Position numbers and translations under genes: made by a program. This document shows, piece by piece, positions 27,114 to 36,770 of a stretch of 64,000 nucleotides of DNA. The stretch is taken from NCBI GenBank assembly GCA_900074745.1, contig LT598464.1, forward strand, positions 62,001 through 126,000, read 5' to 3'. This DNA comes from Lachancea mirantina. Lineage: Eukaryota > Ascomycota > Saccharomycetes > Saccharomycetales > Saccharomycetaceae. Within the stretch, counting starts at the first letter, position 1. Each line of letters starts with the position of its first letter. Under the pieces are notes generated by a model that saw only the letters and a list, made by a program, of their open reading frames with translations, had not been told where the DNA came from and ran no database searches.

Positions 27114-28286
27114 ATGAGATTTCAGAATATCCTTTTTGCGTTAGCTGTAGCTTGCTCTACAGGGTATGGTTTTGAGAATGACGCTCAAGATGAGCTTGAA
27201 CAAATGTGGGGCCAAGACTGGCCATTCAGCGGATTGCAAAGTTATGCGCACTTGCCCTACCACAAGTGTCTACTCAACAAGAGTTTAGACTTTGACATTG
27301 GAATCATCGGAGTTCCGTTTGACACAGCAGTCACTTTCAGACCCGGAGCGAGATTCGGGCCTCAAGCAATCAGAAAATCATCTCAGAGACAAACTTCGAT
27401 GCGAGGATTCAATTTCCGAGCTGGTATTAATCCGTATGAAAGTTGGGCCAAAGTGATTGATTGTGGAGACGTTCCCGTCACGCCCATGGACAATCATTTA
27501 GCACTCGAAATGATGACTGCGGCCTACGACAATTTACTCTCAAGAGAATCTACTTCAGATCAGACAAACATGCCTCCACGACTTGTGTCTTTGGGTGGCG
27601 ATCATAGCATCATTCTTCCTATTTTGCGAGGGCTGAAAAACATTTACGGCCCGATATCGGTCATTCATTTTGACTCGCACCTCGATACCTGGGCGCCAAG
27701 CAAGTATCCTTCCTATTGGCATAGCGACGAGTCTCAATTCACGCATGGATCGATGCTTTGGCTTGCGCACCAGGAGGGCCTGTTGGCCCGCGACGCTAAT
27801 GTGCACGCCGGCCTTAGAACTAGACTCAGCGGTAATGGGTGGGAAGACTACGAGGAAGACGATGACGTTGGGTTTCACCGCATTGAATGTGATGATATTT
27901 TTGAGCTTGGTATCGACGGTATCGCTGATCGGATTTTGAGCGTGGTCCCCAAGAATGGGCCAGTTTACATCAGTATTGACATAGATGTTCTAGATCCCAG
28001 CGCGGCTCCAGGGACAGGGACTGTTGAGGTTGGAGGATTAATGACGAGGGAGCTCATTCGCATCCTCCGCAAACTCGAAAACCTGAACATCGTTGGCGCA
28101 GACATCGTCGAAGTCTCTCCTGCTTACGACTCTGCCGAAATTACCTCACTTGCCGCATCCCAATTGGCTTACGAACTGATCACCAGCATGGTGAAAAAGG
28201 GTCCATTAGATCCATCCATTATCAATTACAGCGTTCAGGGAGAATCGGGTCGCAAACAAGCCGTTTTCGACGCTACTGGTTTTTGA
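27114..28286 (+). CDS. secreted agmatinase/guanidinobutyrase-type ureohydrolase
   Basis: The 390-residue protein belongs to the arginase/agmatinase family. All metal motifs are present: GGDHS (161-165), FDSHLD (186-191), and [16 protein letters not shown] (287-302). This is an agmatinase-like set and should bind two Mn2+ and release urea from a guanidino compound. A signal peptide ([19 protein letters not shown]) sends it into the secretory pathway; such secreted agmatinase-like proteins are common in fungi. S. cerevisiae has no equivalent, only cytosolic arginase. Kluyveromyces has a related 4-guanidinobutyrase that allows arginase-independent arginine use, so agmatine or guanidinobutyrate is the likely substrate. 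The frame extends upstream to 27087 only through a GTG; the ATG at 27114 creates the signal peptide. Confidence 0.88.
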   Translation: MRFQNILFALAVACSTGYGFENDAQDELEQMWGQDWPFSGLQSYAHLPYHKCLLNKSLDFDIGIIGVPFDTAVTFRPGARFGPQAIRKSSQRQTSMRGFNFRAGINPYESWAKVIDCGDVPVTPMDNHLALEMMTAAYDNLLSRESTSDQTNMPPRLVSLGGDHSIILPILRGLKNIYGPISVIHFDSHLDTWAPSKYPSYWHSDESQFTHGSMLWLAHQEGLLARDANVHAGLRTRLSGNGWEDYEEDDDVGFHRIECDDIFELGIDGIADRILSVVPKNGPVYISIDIDVLDPSAAPGTGTVEVGGLMTRELIRILRKLENLNIVGADIVEVSPAYDSAEITSLAASQLAYELITSMVKKGPLDPSIINYSVQGESGRKQAVFDATGF

Positions 28287-29108
28287 GCAAATGAAGAACA
28301 TTTTCAGAATTACATGAAATCTACAAGGGGGCATCGTACACTACAGACATCAGAAACCTAAAGGCTTACAACATTCTCAAGCATCGTATAACACATCGAG
28401 GCCTCTTTTTCGTATTCGGCAATAACTGAAGAATGCAAGAAACCTCGGTAGCATTCCTGCTTCGAAATCGATCTAAACTCAGTAACAGTCCATTGAATAC
28501 CTTGGAATGTTATAATACCTTTCAATTCGTACACTATTTAGTTAATGACACAGATGCTCTTCTCATGGGAGTTTCATGCAACGAACTCTACCTTTAGGGT
28601 TCTTGAGATAGCCTCGAAGTTAGTTAAAAGTGATAAGAACATATCTTAATCCCAGGACTTGGACGAAAGTGGAGAATTCAATTTTTAGTCACGAGACTAA
28701 ATTATAACAGAGATTTGATGATTTGATATTTGAACTTTATCTACTAGAGCATTGGTTGAGTTACCTGAGAACTTAGTTAGTCTAATCTTTATTGTATTCG
28801 TCGCAACTTTAGTACTTTCTTACGAAAACGATTTCGAATTTTACGAGCACTATTGACGGCGAGATTCGTCCGCAGTGCTGTTTAAAAGGCAATTCAATTG
28901 AACCAACACCCTCACCAGATTTGGCAGGTTAAACGCAGCGTATTAGTTACTTTTAAAGACGGCCCTTATCATCACGGCCAGTTGGAAGGAGACGGTAGCT
29001 ACCAGAACTTTCCGAGCCCCAGGATTTGGTGTGTGAAGAGCTCTCACAACAACTGACGGGCGTTTTAGAGCGGTTGTTCGCGTTTTTTGCATACACTCAA
29101 ACAAAGCA
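28287..29108. other. 822-bp intergenic region
   Basis: 3' flank of the ureohydrolase gene and promoter of the PH-domain gene. I see no coding frame, RNA gene or repeat. Confidence 0.45.
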
Positions 29109-31292
29109 ATGAGCGTCGTCGCCTCAACCAAGCATAACTATACAGGTGTGAGTGAAAAACAGGTAGGAAAGTCACCCTCGTCGAGTATCTCGCTTTCGTC
29201 GTCGGAAGGTGCAAGTATGGCGACAAACATCGAACAGAATTCCAGAATCGCAAAAAATCAGCTTCCGAGAAGTGCGAGTTTGGCAAAGGAATTGAGTAAT
29301 GAGACTGATATTATGGCTTGGATCGACCCAATCCCAGCCAAGCCGCCTAGCTACAAAGTGTGCAACGCGAATCGTAGGATTCGCTTCCCAGTGTACGAGC
29401 AAGAATCGGATGGAATTCTTCCAGCTTATTCACCAGGTGTTGAAGCCATCACAGTAATTTCTATGAAAGCAGAATGGCTTTCTCCATACGAGCACTCTCC
29501 GTCTCGTGGCTGGAAAAATTTTATTATGGAACTAAACTCGACCCAGGTCAATTTTTATTGCATAGATCCGTCCCTTACCAGGAATATTCGCAACTACTGT
29601 AACGGGAGAGCACATTTTGGGGGCGAAGTTATTGAACCTGCTTTAGAATACGACGCTCATCAATCCTTTTTTTCATCGTTGGGCTCAAAAAGTACTTATC
29701 AATTCAACAAGCAAGATCAGGAGTGGATTACGAATAAAGTCAGGAGTGATGCAAAGAAATACTTGACTGATGACCGTCTATTCAAGTCATTTTCACTTCA
29801 ATTTGCAAAATTTGGCATCCCTACCGATTACAACAGAAAAACCTTTGTTCTCAGGCTACGGTGTGAGATGGAACAATTTCTACTCAACTTCTCTCATGTC
29901 GATGACATGATCATGTGGAGCGTTTATTTTAGTATAGGAATTGGAATATCACTGGATTTGGACTTCAGGGAACTGCCCTCGTATCGTACTGTACCTAGAA
30001 GGAGAAGAAGACGAAGAAGAAAAAGACAAAATGGAACTTCACATGCCGGTGAAATTTCTGGATTTAGGAGGAGCCCCGTCGGTACACCAATTGAGAGACC
30101 GATCTTGCATCAAAAATTAAGCTCTGGGATTTTGGGTCTGAACTCGAAAGGAACTAAGTCGAGCAAATCTTCCGGATGCTCCTCCAATAGCCGAAGGGGA
30201 AGTGATGGATCAATCAAATCCAAGCTCAAGAGCTTTTTCGGTAGTGACAAAAAGAGTCCGCGGCCTGTTTTAAGATACGCACATTCCAGGACCCAAAGCG
30301 TTCGAGCCTTGAACGCCGTAACCGAAGATGACGAAAACGAAGAATCACCTTCCCCCTTTTCAGCGTCGAGCTCTCCCAAAAAATCGGCGAAGACTTTCGA
30401 AAGGCCTGCTTTGGAGCAGCGTTCGAAGTCAATGGGAACGCAAGAAAACGGCAAAGTAGCCGGTGACTATTTCAGCATGGTACCTCCATCTTATCACGAC
30501 GATACACCTTCAGGAGCGTGTTCTCCTATTTCGCCATGCAGTGATATGTTGCATGGCACTGAGGCCGCCCCCTCTGGTGGATTGCAAAAGCAAGTTGGTT
30601 ACCACAATAATATCGCATTGCAACGCGAATTGGAGGAACTTCAGCAGGTAATTATGGAGCACAATGAAACGGAAGAAGATGTTCAACCCGATTATGCTGC
30701 CAACGATAATGATGATGACGACGATGATGATGACGACGATATAAGAGACGACGAAGAGGAGGACGACGGTAGAGAAGATGAAGTTGAGGATGTCGATAGC
30801 ATTCGGAGGAGCGCTGGCGGGGCGGCCTCTTCAATTTATCAAGAAGAAGGAATTTTTCATGACAGTGAGGATGATTTCATTTACGTGATTGACAGGAATG
30901 ACGAATACAGAAGAAGAGCTTCATCTGTCACCAGCAATTTGAGTAGTACGCCGTACGGGAGTGACGGTGTAAAATGGCGTCCCAGTAGGAAGGAGATGTC
31001 GAGAAGAAGATACATTAGAGATTCCTTACGCTGTATCAAACCATTCTCAGACGAAGAAGAATGGCTTGGAAAAGTCGCTGTTCGCCCTGTGTCACCTCCC
31101 ACTTTTACGACGATAAATGTCCCTTTTGCTCTTTTTGCAGTTGGTCCGGGAAAGGGCACACATCTCATAGCTCCTAAAACGTCGAAAACAAAGAATGGAG
31201 AAAAACCCGACTGGACCAAATGCAAAAATCATTTCGTGAAAGCCTATATTGTTGGTCCGGTAGGTCTACTGAAAGCCAGAGCACGGATTTGA
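29109..31292 (+). CDS. PH-domain protein (YHR131C/YNL144C ortholog)
   Basis: The 727-residue protein resembles the S. cerevisiae pair YHR131C and YNL144C, PH-domain proteins of unknown function. A conserved N-terminal region (about 65-295) contains the PH-like core, from PPSYKVCNANRRIRFPVY to FSHVDDMIMWSVYFS. A polybasic run of eight arginines follows at about 298, then a Ser-rich low-complexity part. An acidic Asp run (NDNDDDDDDDDDDDI) follows, and a conserved C-terminal block begins with KWRPSRKEMSRRRYIRDSLRCI. Its position beside MFA2/LSM7 (chromosome XIV) and ECM14 (VIII) fits both copies. Confidence 0.88.
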   Translation: MSVVASTKHNYTGVSEKQVGKSPSSSISLSSSEGASMATNIEQNSRIAKNQLPRSASLAKELSNETDIMAWIDPIPAKPPSYKVCNANRRIRFPVYEQESDGILPAYSPGVEAITVISMKAEWLSPYEHSPSRGWKNFIMELNSTQVNFYCIDPSLTRNIRNYCNGRAHFGGEVIEPALEYDAHQSFFSSLGSKSTYQFNKQDQEWITNKVRSDAKKYLTDDRLFKSFSLQFAKFGIPTDYNRKTFVLRLRCEMEQFLLNFSHVDDMIMWSVYFSIGIGISLDLDFRELPSYRTVPRRRRRRRRKRQNGTSHAGEISGFRRSPVGTPIERPILHQKLSSGILGLNSKGTKSSKSSGCSSNSRRGSDGSIKSKLKSFFGSDKKSPRPVLRYAHSRTQSVRALNAVTEDDENEESPSPFSASSSPKKSAKTFERPALEQRSKSMGTQENGKVAGDYFSMVPPSYHDDTPSGACSPISPCSDMLHGTEAAPSGGLQKQVGYHNNIALQRELEELQQVIMEHNETEEDVQPDYAANDNDDDDDDDDDDIRDDEEEDDGREDEVEDVDSIRRSAGGAASSIYQEEGIFHDSEDDFIYVIDRNDEYRRRASSVTSNLSSTPYGSDGVKWRPSRKEMSRRRYIRDSLRCIKPFSDEEEWLGKVAVRPVSPPTFTTINVPFALFAVGPGKGTHLIAPKTSKTKNGEKPDWTKCKNHFVKAYIVGPVGLLKARARI

Positions 31293-31704
31293 CATGAGGT
31301 GGAGACCCGAAAAATCATGTACCACACTTCATTTATTATCAAATACTGATTTTTTTCAAAGAAAGGTCAGGAAATAGATGAGCCAGTTTTGGCTTGTTTA
31401 GAACGACTACTTGCCAGACAAAAGAGAAAGAGTGTAAGTTGGCGGCAACACCATTTTTTATCAAAAAGATTTTAATGCGCATATTTGGTAAATATGATAA
31501 ATACAAAATTGTTCCAATCAACGTATTTGTCAAGCCTCGACCAAATTTTGCCAACGAAGCTGCTTAAGAAAAGACGACAGTCATGGGTCATATATGGTTG
31601 AATTCAATGTATGTGTGTTAAATCTCAGGCAATCATACCCTCAGTGGTAAGGTAAAAGTGATATAAGCTAAAAGTAACGAAGCGTCTGTGCTTTAGCAAG
31701 TAAA
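31293..31704. other. convergent intergenic region
   Basis: 3' ends of the PH-domain gene and the a-factor gene face each other here. Nothing else is seen. Confidence 0.5.
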
Positions 31705-31806
31705 TCATGCGATAACGCATTGAGGGTCACAGCCCCATCCTCTGACAATGTAGTTGTCTTTCTTGTCAGAAGAGTCCTTCTTGGTGGCTTGAGTGGTTGG
31801 CTGCAT
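31705..31806 (-). CDS. MFA2: a-factor mating pheromone precursor
   Basis: A 33-residue frame starts MQPTTQATKKDSSDKKDN and ends in the CaaX box CVIA. This is the layout of yeast a-factor precursors: N-terminal extension, then a pheromone that would be YIVRGWGCDPQC. It would be farnesylated on the last Cys, trimmed by Ste24 and Axl1, methylated by Ste14 and exported by Ste6. S. cerevisiae a-factor is YIIKGVFWDPAC, so core residues YI-x-x-G and DP-x-C are kept. The position, between YNL144C-like and YNL146W/LSM7-like genes, is exactly that of MFA2 (YNL145W). An odd feature is an extra Cys at mature position 8. A TATA-like TTTATA (minus-strand TATAAA) lies at 31908-31913, about 100 bp upstream. 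Confidence 0.93.
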   Translation of the reverse strand: MQPTTQATKKDSSDKKDNYIVRGWGCDPQCVIA

Positions 31807-32223
31807 CTGTGAAGATTGGGATATGATTTTGTTTCTGGGAAATTGTTTGATTATTGAGACAGAACAGACAAAATTGGAATTCAAATAACGTCAAAATTTT
31901 GCCACAATTTATACTTTTCGGATGCTCGAGATAGCGGCACTGGGGTCTCAGTAACGTATCGTCCGTAAAACGGTGCCCTGACAAGTATGATACGATCTAC
32001 CACATATTAAATATGCGAGTTCACCAATTACCCAGTTAGGCGATATTAATGGATAAAAGCCATAAGCTTTAGGATGAACCCCAATCGGCGAGCTTGAAAA
32101 GCGTACTCGAACCCCTGATAATACATCACCTCAATGGGATAACTGATGCGGGAGTCCCTGGTTTCCGTTTGCGAGCCTCATTCAAGTTGTCATTCGATCA
32201 CCTTAATTTAACGCATCATCTCA
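31807..32223. other. a-factor gene promoter region
   Basis: 417 bp with a TATA-like element at 31908-31913. I looked for exact pheromone-response elements (TGAAACA) and found none. No gene seen. Confidence 0.45.
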
Positions 32224-32613
32224 TTAGAGCATTAGATATGAGGTCAAAAGGCTGAAAACTACCCCAAAAAGGATCATACGCACCTTGTGAAAACTGTTCG
32301 CATCCTGAGGATCAAACTCTAGCGCTGCGAAGATTTGCTCCTCCTCAAATGATCCACTAGAATTTGCATTGATCGAATTTTGGATATTTCGGAAAACAGA
32401 TCTTACTGAAAACCACAAGTTAGTACAGTTTCTTGTCTTTCTTTCCAGTACAGATGCACTTGCTAACATACTGATACCAACGGGATCTGCTTGACTGAAG
32501 CTATAACTTGATATGAGCTTTGCAACTGATAACAAAAGAGCACATATAACCACAAGAGAAACGAATTCATTTGCCCCTTTCGGTATTCCAGAACGATTTT
32601 TTAACGAAGTCAT
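32224..32613 (-). CDS. small two-span membrane protein, positional match to YNL146W
   Basis: I do not recognise this 129-residue protein by sequence. It has a hydrophobic segment at about 17-33 (VSLVVICALLLSVAKLI) and another at the very C-terminus (MILFGVVFSLLTSYLML), so it may be a tail-anchored or hairpin ER protein. It lies between the a-factor gene and LSM7 on the same strand, exactly as YNL146W lies between MFA2 and LSM7 in S. cerevisiae; YNL146W is an uncharacterised ER-localised protein. Orthology rests on position alone. The ATG at 32613 is used because the frame's upstream codon is GTG. Confidence 0.55.
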   Translation of the reverse strand: MTSLKNRSGIPKGANEFVSLVVICALLLSVAKLISSYSFSQADPVGISMLASASVLERKTRNCTNLWFSVRSVFRNIQNSINANSSGSFEEEQIFAALEFDPQDANSFHKVRMILFGVVFSLLTSYLML

Positions 32614-32980
32614 TATCACATTGGTGAGCTACCAGATGTGTGGGACCTGTCTAATCGTAGCTTGCTTTGATTGAAATCAGATCTAAAGGTTCTCAAATTG
32701 GTTGAAACTGATCAATTTTAAAGCTCCTTGAGCTGTTCTTGTTGAGTGAAGTGATCTTTATTCAAATTCAATAGCGTGATTTTGTCGTTTAATCGAAATT
32801 TCAGCCGTGTCAATGAACCCTTCGCTTGATCGATATCAGTTTGACCTTTGGCTGAAATGATTTTGAACCCACTTAAAACGTAAAGTAGCGGGCGGTTCTT
32901 GAAAAAAAATCACTACAGAAGCCTGACCGACACCTTAAAATCTCGAAAAGAGGAAGTATACAGAAAGGCATTGACGAACC
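32614..32980. other. divergent promoter region
   Basis: 367 bp between the small membrane-protein gene and the B-box protein gene. No gene seen. Confidence 0.5.
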
Positions 32981-34834
32981 ATGGAGCCTAAAAGAACGCT
33001 CAAAGAAATCTTGAATTCTGAATACGTTGACGAGGACTCTAATGAAGCTTCCAGCGATGACAATGATGGATTGGGCGTTTCTGAGGGCCCGCAGCAGGAT
33101 GAAAGCGTAGATCCGTCTATGTGCATAGAATGCAAGGATATGAGCACAGAAATGATTTGTCAGGACTGTCAAGAGCACTTTTGTGTTGTCTGTTTCGAAA
33201 TGATTCATCGAAATGGACGTCGGAAGGGTCACGAATACATCAAACTGAGCAATGATAGTACCGGAAACACTCCAGAGAGTGAAAAACAGGAACAGAAACT
33301 TCAAGATTCGCAAAATGTTGATCCAGCTGGTGGAGTTGCAGACTTGAAAGAGACAGAAATGACCAATGTTGATGGATCGGCGTTTACAAAGGAGGCAAGC
33401 ATGTTGGACCAAAAAATGCTGGCCATGCTAGCAAAACATGCCCATTACATCCCTATGAGGCTTACACCAGAAGAACGGCATCTTCTACGACTCTTGGAGG
33501 CCGCATTACACGTCTCGGAGTATACGGATCGTGTAGATATACTTTCTTATAAATCCAAGGCGAAGCGCATTGTCGAGCAATTGAAAGAAATGTGCTCTGT
33601 TTTATGCGGACTGGTTATCGCCTCGAACCTCAAAACAGGTCAAAGACTTTTAGAAATGAAGAACTTTAGCGACAACGCCTCCTGGTTCCAGGACATCTTC
33701 GAGATTGGAAGACGTTACAAGGTCATGAACCCAGAGAAAATGAGAGATTCTTATGGTAAATTATGTTATATGGTGATGGATTCACGTTTACCTCAAATCG
33801 AAGAGCACATGGAGTTCCATCTTTTCAAGCCAATCAAAACTGTGAGCTCCTTCTTAGAATCGAAGAGTCAAGATGAGGATCGAAAGCCGCTTGGTATTTT
33901 TGAGGATAAATTAATTCTTTACGCCACATCGCAAATTTCTCCAGTGGGTAGAAGTCGCGCAGAGATTAATCGACTGATTCGGCAAAAGGAATCAGCCATC
34001 GAGCGTTTGGCTTCAAAGTACAGCAACAGTTGCTGCTCAAAAGAGGACATTCGCCAAGCTCTATACTCAATTGGTGATTACAATGCGTACATTAACCTAA
34101 ATCGACGTCCTGTCATGCGGATGCTCGAAAGGCTCGAACTATTTCAGGACCCTGCTATTGAGTCGAAATATTCGCTTGGGATCCAATATGGCCGCAATGG
34201 CGCGCGTTTAACACACGATCATAAGAGACAGATAAGCTACGTACACCAGTCGCTTACGTTGTGGTCCATCATTATGCGTGAAATGATCCATTTGTGGTAC
34301 ATCGCGGATCAAGATTTGTTCAGTCCTACCGAGTACCGATTGACATCAACAGGTCAAGGTTTGAATCGTATCAAAGCATGCCCAGTTTTGTACAGAGAAA
34401 TGCATAAGATTTTGAATGAAAGTCGCAGCAAATGCGACACCTGGGTAGGATCGTCTGTCGTCCATTTGGGCGATGATGCAGTTCCAAATGCTTTATTCTT
34501 TTTGGACAAATACACTCAAATTCCCTCGATTTTGATTCCATTTGATCAAACTTTGATGAAGATAGATTGCCTTGCCGAAAATGATTCTCAGATAGAGACA
34601 TACATTAATGAGAAATATGGTTCGGTCGAAGATTTGAAACTCACTATTTTACAAGATGCGTTTGCACATATGTTTGATGGATCAGGTGCAGATAATTTTT
34701 ACATGAGTGGCTCCTGCATAGATGGAAGGCTGACGTCGGCTTGGAACCACACTAACATGATATCGAAGAAAGATTACTACAATATCTTCTTGATGACAGG
34801 GTTTATTGGTTTTAATGGCACTGAGGGATTCTGA
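32981..34834 (+). CDS. B-box zinc-finger protein with DUF2009 (UPF0652) domain
   Basis: The 617-residue protein has an acidic N-terminus, then a B-box-type zinc finger with ligands near C48, C51, C60, C63, C68, C71, H76 and H84. A long conserved domain (about 150-617) follows with the DUF2009/UPF0652 signatures: LLEAALHVSEYTDRVDILSY, IFEIGRRYKVMNPEKMR, YRLTSTGQGLNRIKACP, WVGSSVVHLGDDAVPNAL, and the terminal DGSGADNF and SCIDGRLTSAWN blocks. The family is found in plants, Dictyostelium and fission yeast (SPAC22H10.11c), with no known biochemical role. I know of no S. cerevisiae member. The protein looks complete and well conserved, so it is probably functional. It sits inside otherwise syntenic order, between the YNL146W and FUR1 positions. 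Confidence 0.82.
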   Translation: MEPKRTLKEILNSEYVDEDSNEASSDDNDGLGVSEGPQQDESVDPSMCIECKDMSTEMICQDCQEHFCVVCFEMIHRNGRRKGHEYIKLSNDSTGNTPESEKQEQKLQDSQNVDPAGGVADLKETEMTNVDGSAFTKEASMLDQKMLAMLAKHAHYIPMRLTPEERHLLRLLEAALHVSEYTDRVDILSYKSKAKRIVEQLKEMCSVLCGLVIASNLKTGQRLLEMKNFSDNASWFQDIFEIGRRYKVMNPEKMRDSYGKLCYMVMDSRLPQIEEHMEFHLFKPIKTVSSFLESKSQDEDRKPLGIFEDKLILYATSQISPVGRSRAEINRLIRQKESAIERLASKYSNSCCSKEDIRQALYSIGDYNAYINLNRRPVMRMLERLELFQDPAIESKYSLGIQYGRNGARLTHDHKRQISYVHQSLTLWSIIMREMIHLWYIADQDLFSPTEYRLTSTGQGLNRIKACPVLYREMHKILNESRSKCDTWVGSSVVHLGDDAVPNALFFLDKYTQIPSILIPFDQTLMKIDCLAENDSQIETYINEKYGSVEDLKLTILQDAFAHMFDGSGADNFYMSGSCIDGRLTSAWNHTNMISKKDYYNIFLMTGFIGFNGTEGF

Positions 34835-35070
34835 TCTTCTAAGATCAGGAGCAAAAGTTATTTTCCTCTGCTCAGGAAGTTATTCAAGTTAGTATTCTAG
34901 TCAAGGCCTTGATTTGAATCCAAATTCGAGCCTCAGTTCAATGCTTACGGCAACAACCAGAACCTGACAAGATTTAAGGTTAGACCTTAAGGAAATGAAA
35001 CAAGCGCAATAATCGATACATAACTCTATAACGCTCTCGCCAACGTATCTTTTATACCGAATGTATATCA

Positions 35071-35721
35071 CTAAATGCAATAATATCTGTCACCAAAGTC
35101 ACCAAGGCCTGGTACCAAGTATTTGTTCTCGTCCAAGCATTCGTCTACGGCACCCGTAACGATCTTGACATCTGGGAACTTTTCATGGTAACTGTCGACA
35201 CCTTCTTTGCTGCAGATCAGATTGAGGAAAAAAATACGGTCTTGCTTGACGCCTCTCTTGAGAAGAACGTCTGTTGCCATCATTGCGCTGCCACCAGTGG
35301 CTAACATGGGATCTAGAAGGAAAACATATCTCTCAGAAATGTCATCGGGCAATTTTTCGTAGAACAAACGGGGAAGTGCGGTTTCTTCGTCCCTCTGAAT
35401 TAAAATTTTACCGATACGGACAGAACGGCAGCATTCTCTCAAACCCTGTTCCATGGATTCACCTGCTCTCACGATGGACACACCGCAAATTTTGCCCAAA
35501 AACGATACACCTTCAAAAGTCTGATTGGTCGCTGTTTCTACACTCTTTGGAGTCACTGGCAACTGGTTCAAACCTTCTTCCACGAGCAATCTGATAATCC
35601 TGTCGGAGTAGAAAATGAAGTCTGGTCTTTTGGTTTGCGCGTCTCTGATAATGGTATAAAGACCCAACAATTGGTTGGTCTGGGGGATTAGGATAACATT
35701 CTTGAAAGGTTCAGTAGACAT
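35071..35721 (-). CDS. FUR1: uracil phosphoribosyltransferase
   Basis: The 216-residue form matches S. cerevisiae Fur1 (216 residues) from MSTEPFKNVILIPQTNQLLG to GDFGDRYYCI. It converts uracil and PRPP to UMP in pyrimidine salvage. Motifs include RAGESMEQGL, the PRPP-binding LLDPMLATGGSA, and the C-terminal uracil loop VPGLGDFGDR. An upstream in-frame ATG at 35751 would add ten residues (MSTPTEHSAL). The shorter start matches the usual family start, but both are possible. FUR1 is YHR128W in the chromosome VIII series. Confidence 0.96.
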   Translation of the reverse strand: MSTEPFKNVILIPQTNQLLGLYTIIRDAQTKRPDFIFYSDRIIRLLVEEGLNQLPVTPKSVETATNQTFEGVSFLGKICGVSIVRAGESMEQGLRECCRSVRIGKILIQRDEETALPRLFYEKLPDDISERYVFLLDPMLATGGSAMMATDVLLKRGVKQDRIFFLNLICSKEGVDSYHEKFPDVKIVTGAVDECLDENKYLVPGLGDFGDRYYCI

Positions 35722-36179
35722 TAGAGCGGAGTGTTCCGTGGGGGTTGACATTTCTTGATTTAACGGAGATTCTGTTCTTGAAGGTATCTATCCTTATACA
35801 AGCTGATACGCTTTCCCTTCGATGAGATACGCTTTTGAAAAATTTTATAGCCGACGGAAATACCTTTTCTCCGACGACAATAAATGGACCCTGTCCAGCG
35901 TTTACGCTCGAAAGTCTGTCAAAGAAGGGACATTGACAAACGCGGGTTTAGCACGATGAAGAGTGTGATAGCGTGACAGCTCCGCCTTATTTGTTTTATT
36001 TCCGACGCTGAATTGATCTTGTTCAATGGAGGTTCTGAATTCCCGAGCAGTTGTCACGTAGCCAGCTATGAGCGCTCCCACACGGCTGTTTAGTGGTTGC
36101 TAACGATTTTGGTTTTACACTATATTCTGCTAGTTTGGTAATGTGGTTTTTCTATTATACATGACGCTGTAGACTTATA
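35722..36179. other. FUR1 promoter and LSM7 3' flank
   Basis: About 430-460 bp without a further gene. Confidence 0.5.
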
Positions 36180-36642
36180 TCACTCCAAGTGTGGGTTCAC
36201 GATGCATTCTGAGCCGTCGGCAGGACTTAAGGTCAGAAGCATGGTTCCCCTCATAACGACAAGTCCCAATTCTCTGGTGCTGTCCTTCTTTATAACCGTA
36301 TCGTCTTCTTCGTCGCGCATGTATTCGACAGTCTCGTCGAGCACCAAATTCATCAATTGATCGTAGCCCTTCAACACGCCCACGACAAGCCTTCCACCCA
36401 TCAGCTTAACGCGCACGTGCTTGTCTGTGTACTTGCCCAGGTTGATAATCGCCTCCCTCTTCGGGCCTTCGAATTTTCTCTTTTGGTGTTGATTACTCTG
36501 AGTATGGGACCTGTTAGTATCTTAATGAACATTTAAAGGACCGATTTTGAACACACAAAAGTCGTGAAAAAAAGATCACGTAGATGAAGTCTGTCGTCTA
36601 TTCCACGCAGACTGTTTATTTAACACATACAGGCTCACTCAT
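36180..36642 (-). CDS. LSM7: Sm-like protein Lsm7, spliced
   Basis: Exon 1 (36631-36642) encodes MSEP and exon 2 is 36180-36497. The 133-bp intron starts GTATGT, has TACTAAC at 36513-36519, and ends at the CAG next to 36497. An AG directly after the branch point is too close to be used. The joined protein has 109 residues, with the KRKFEGPKREAI segment and Sm fold (RVKLMGGRLVVGVLKGYDQLMNLVLDETVEY) as in S. cerevisiae Lsm7 (115 residues, also spliced). Lsm7 is part of the Lsm1-7 ring in mRNA decay and the Lsm2-8 ring on U6 snRNA. The unspliced frame would lose about 31 N-terminal residues. Confidence 0.95.
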
Positions 36643-36770
36643 GCTGTTTTGAACTCGCAATGGATGTTGTCTTGGGTTTCTACAACTACAAGGTTTTTTC
36701 TCTAAACATTGAAAAATTAAGCTCGTCGAAGTCCACCAGTTATCGATATAAAACCAAAGTTGTAGAACCA

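Noticed and set aside
36643-36770. LSM7 and ALF1 seemed to have start codons only 17 bp apart.
   Set aside because: The ALF1 N-terminus known from S. cerevisiae aligns to an inner ATG at 36771, giving exactly 254 residues and a normal 128-bp divergent promoter.
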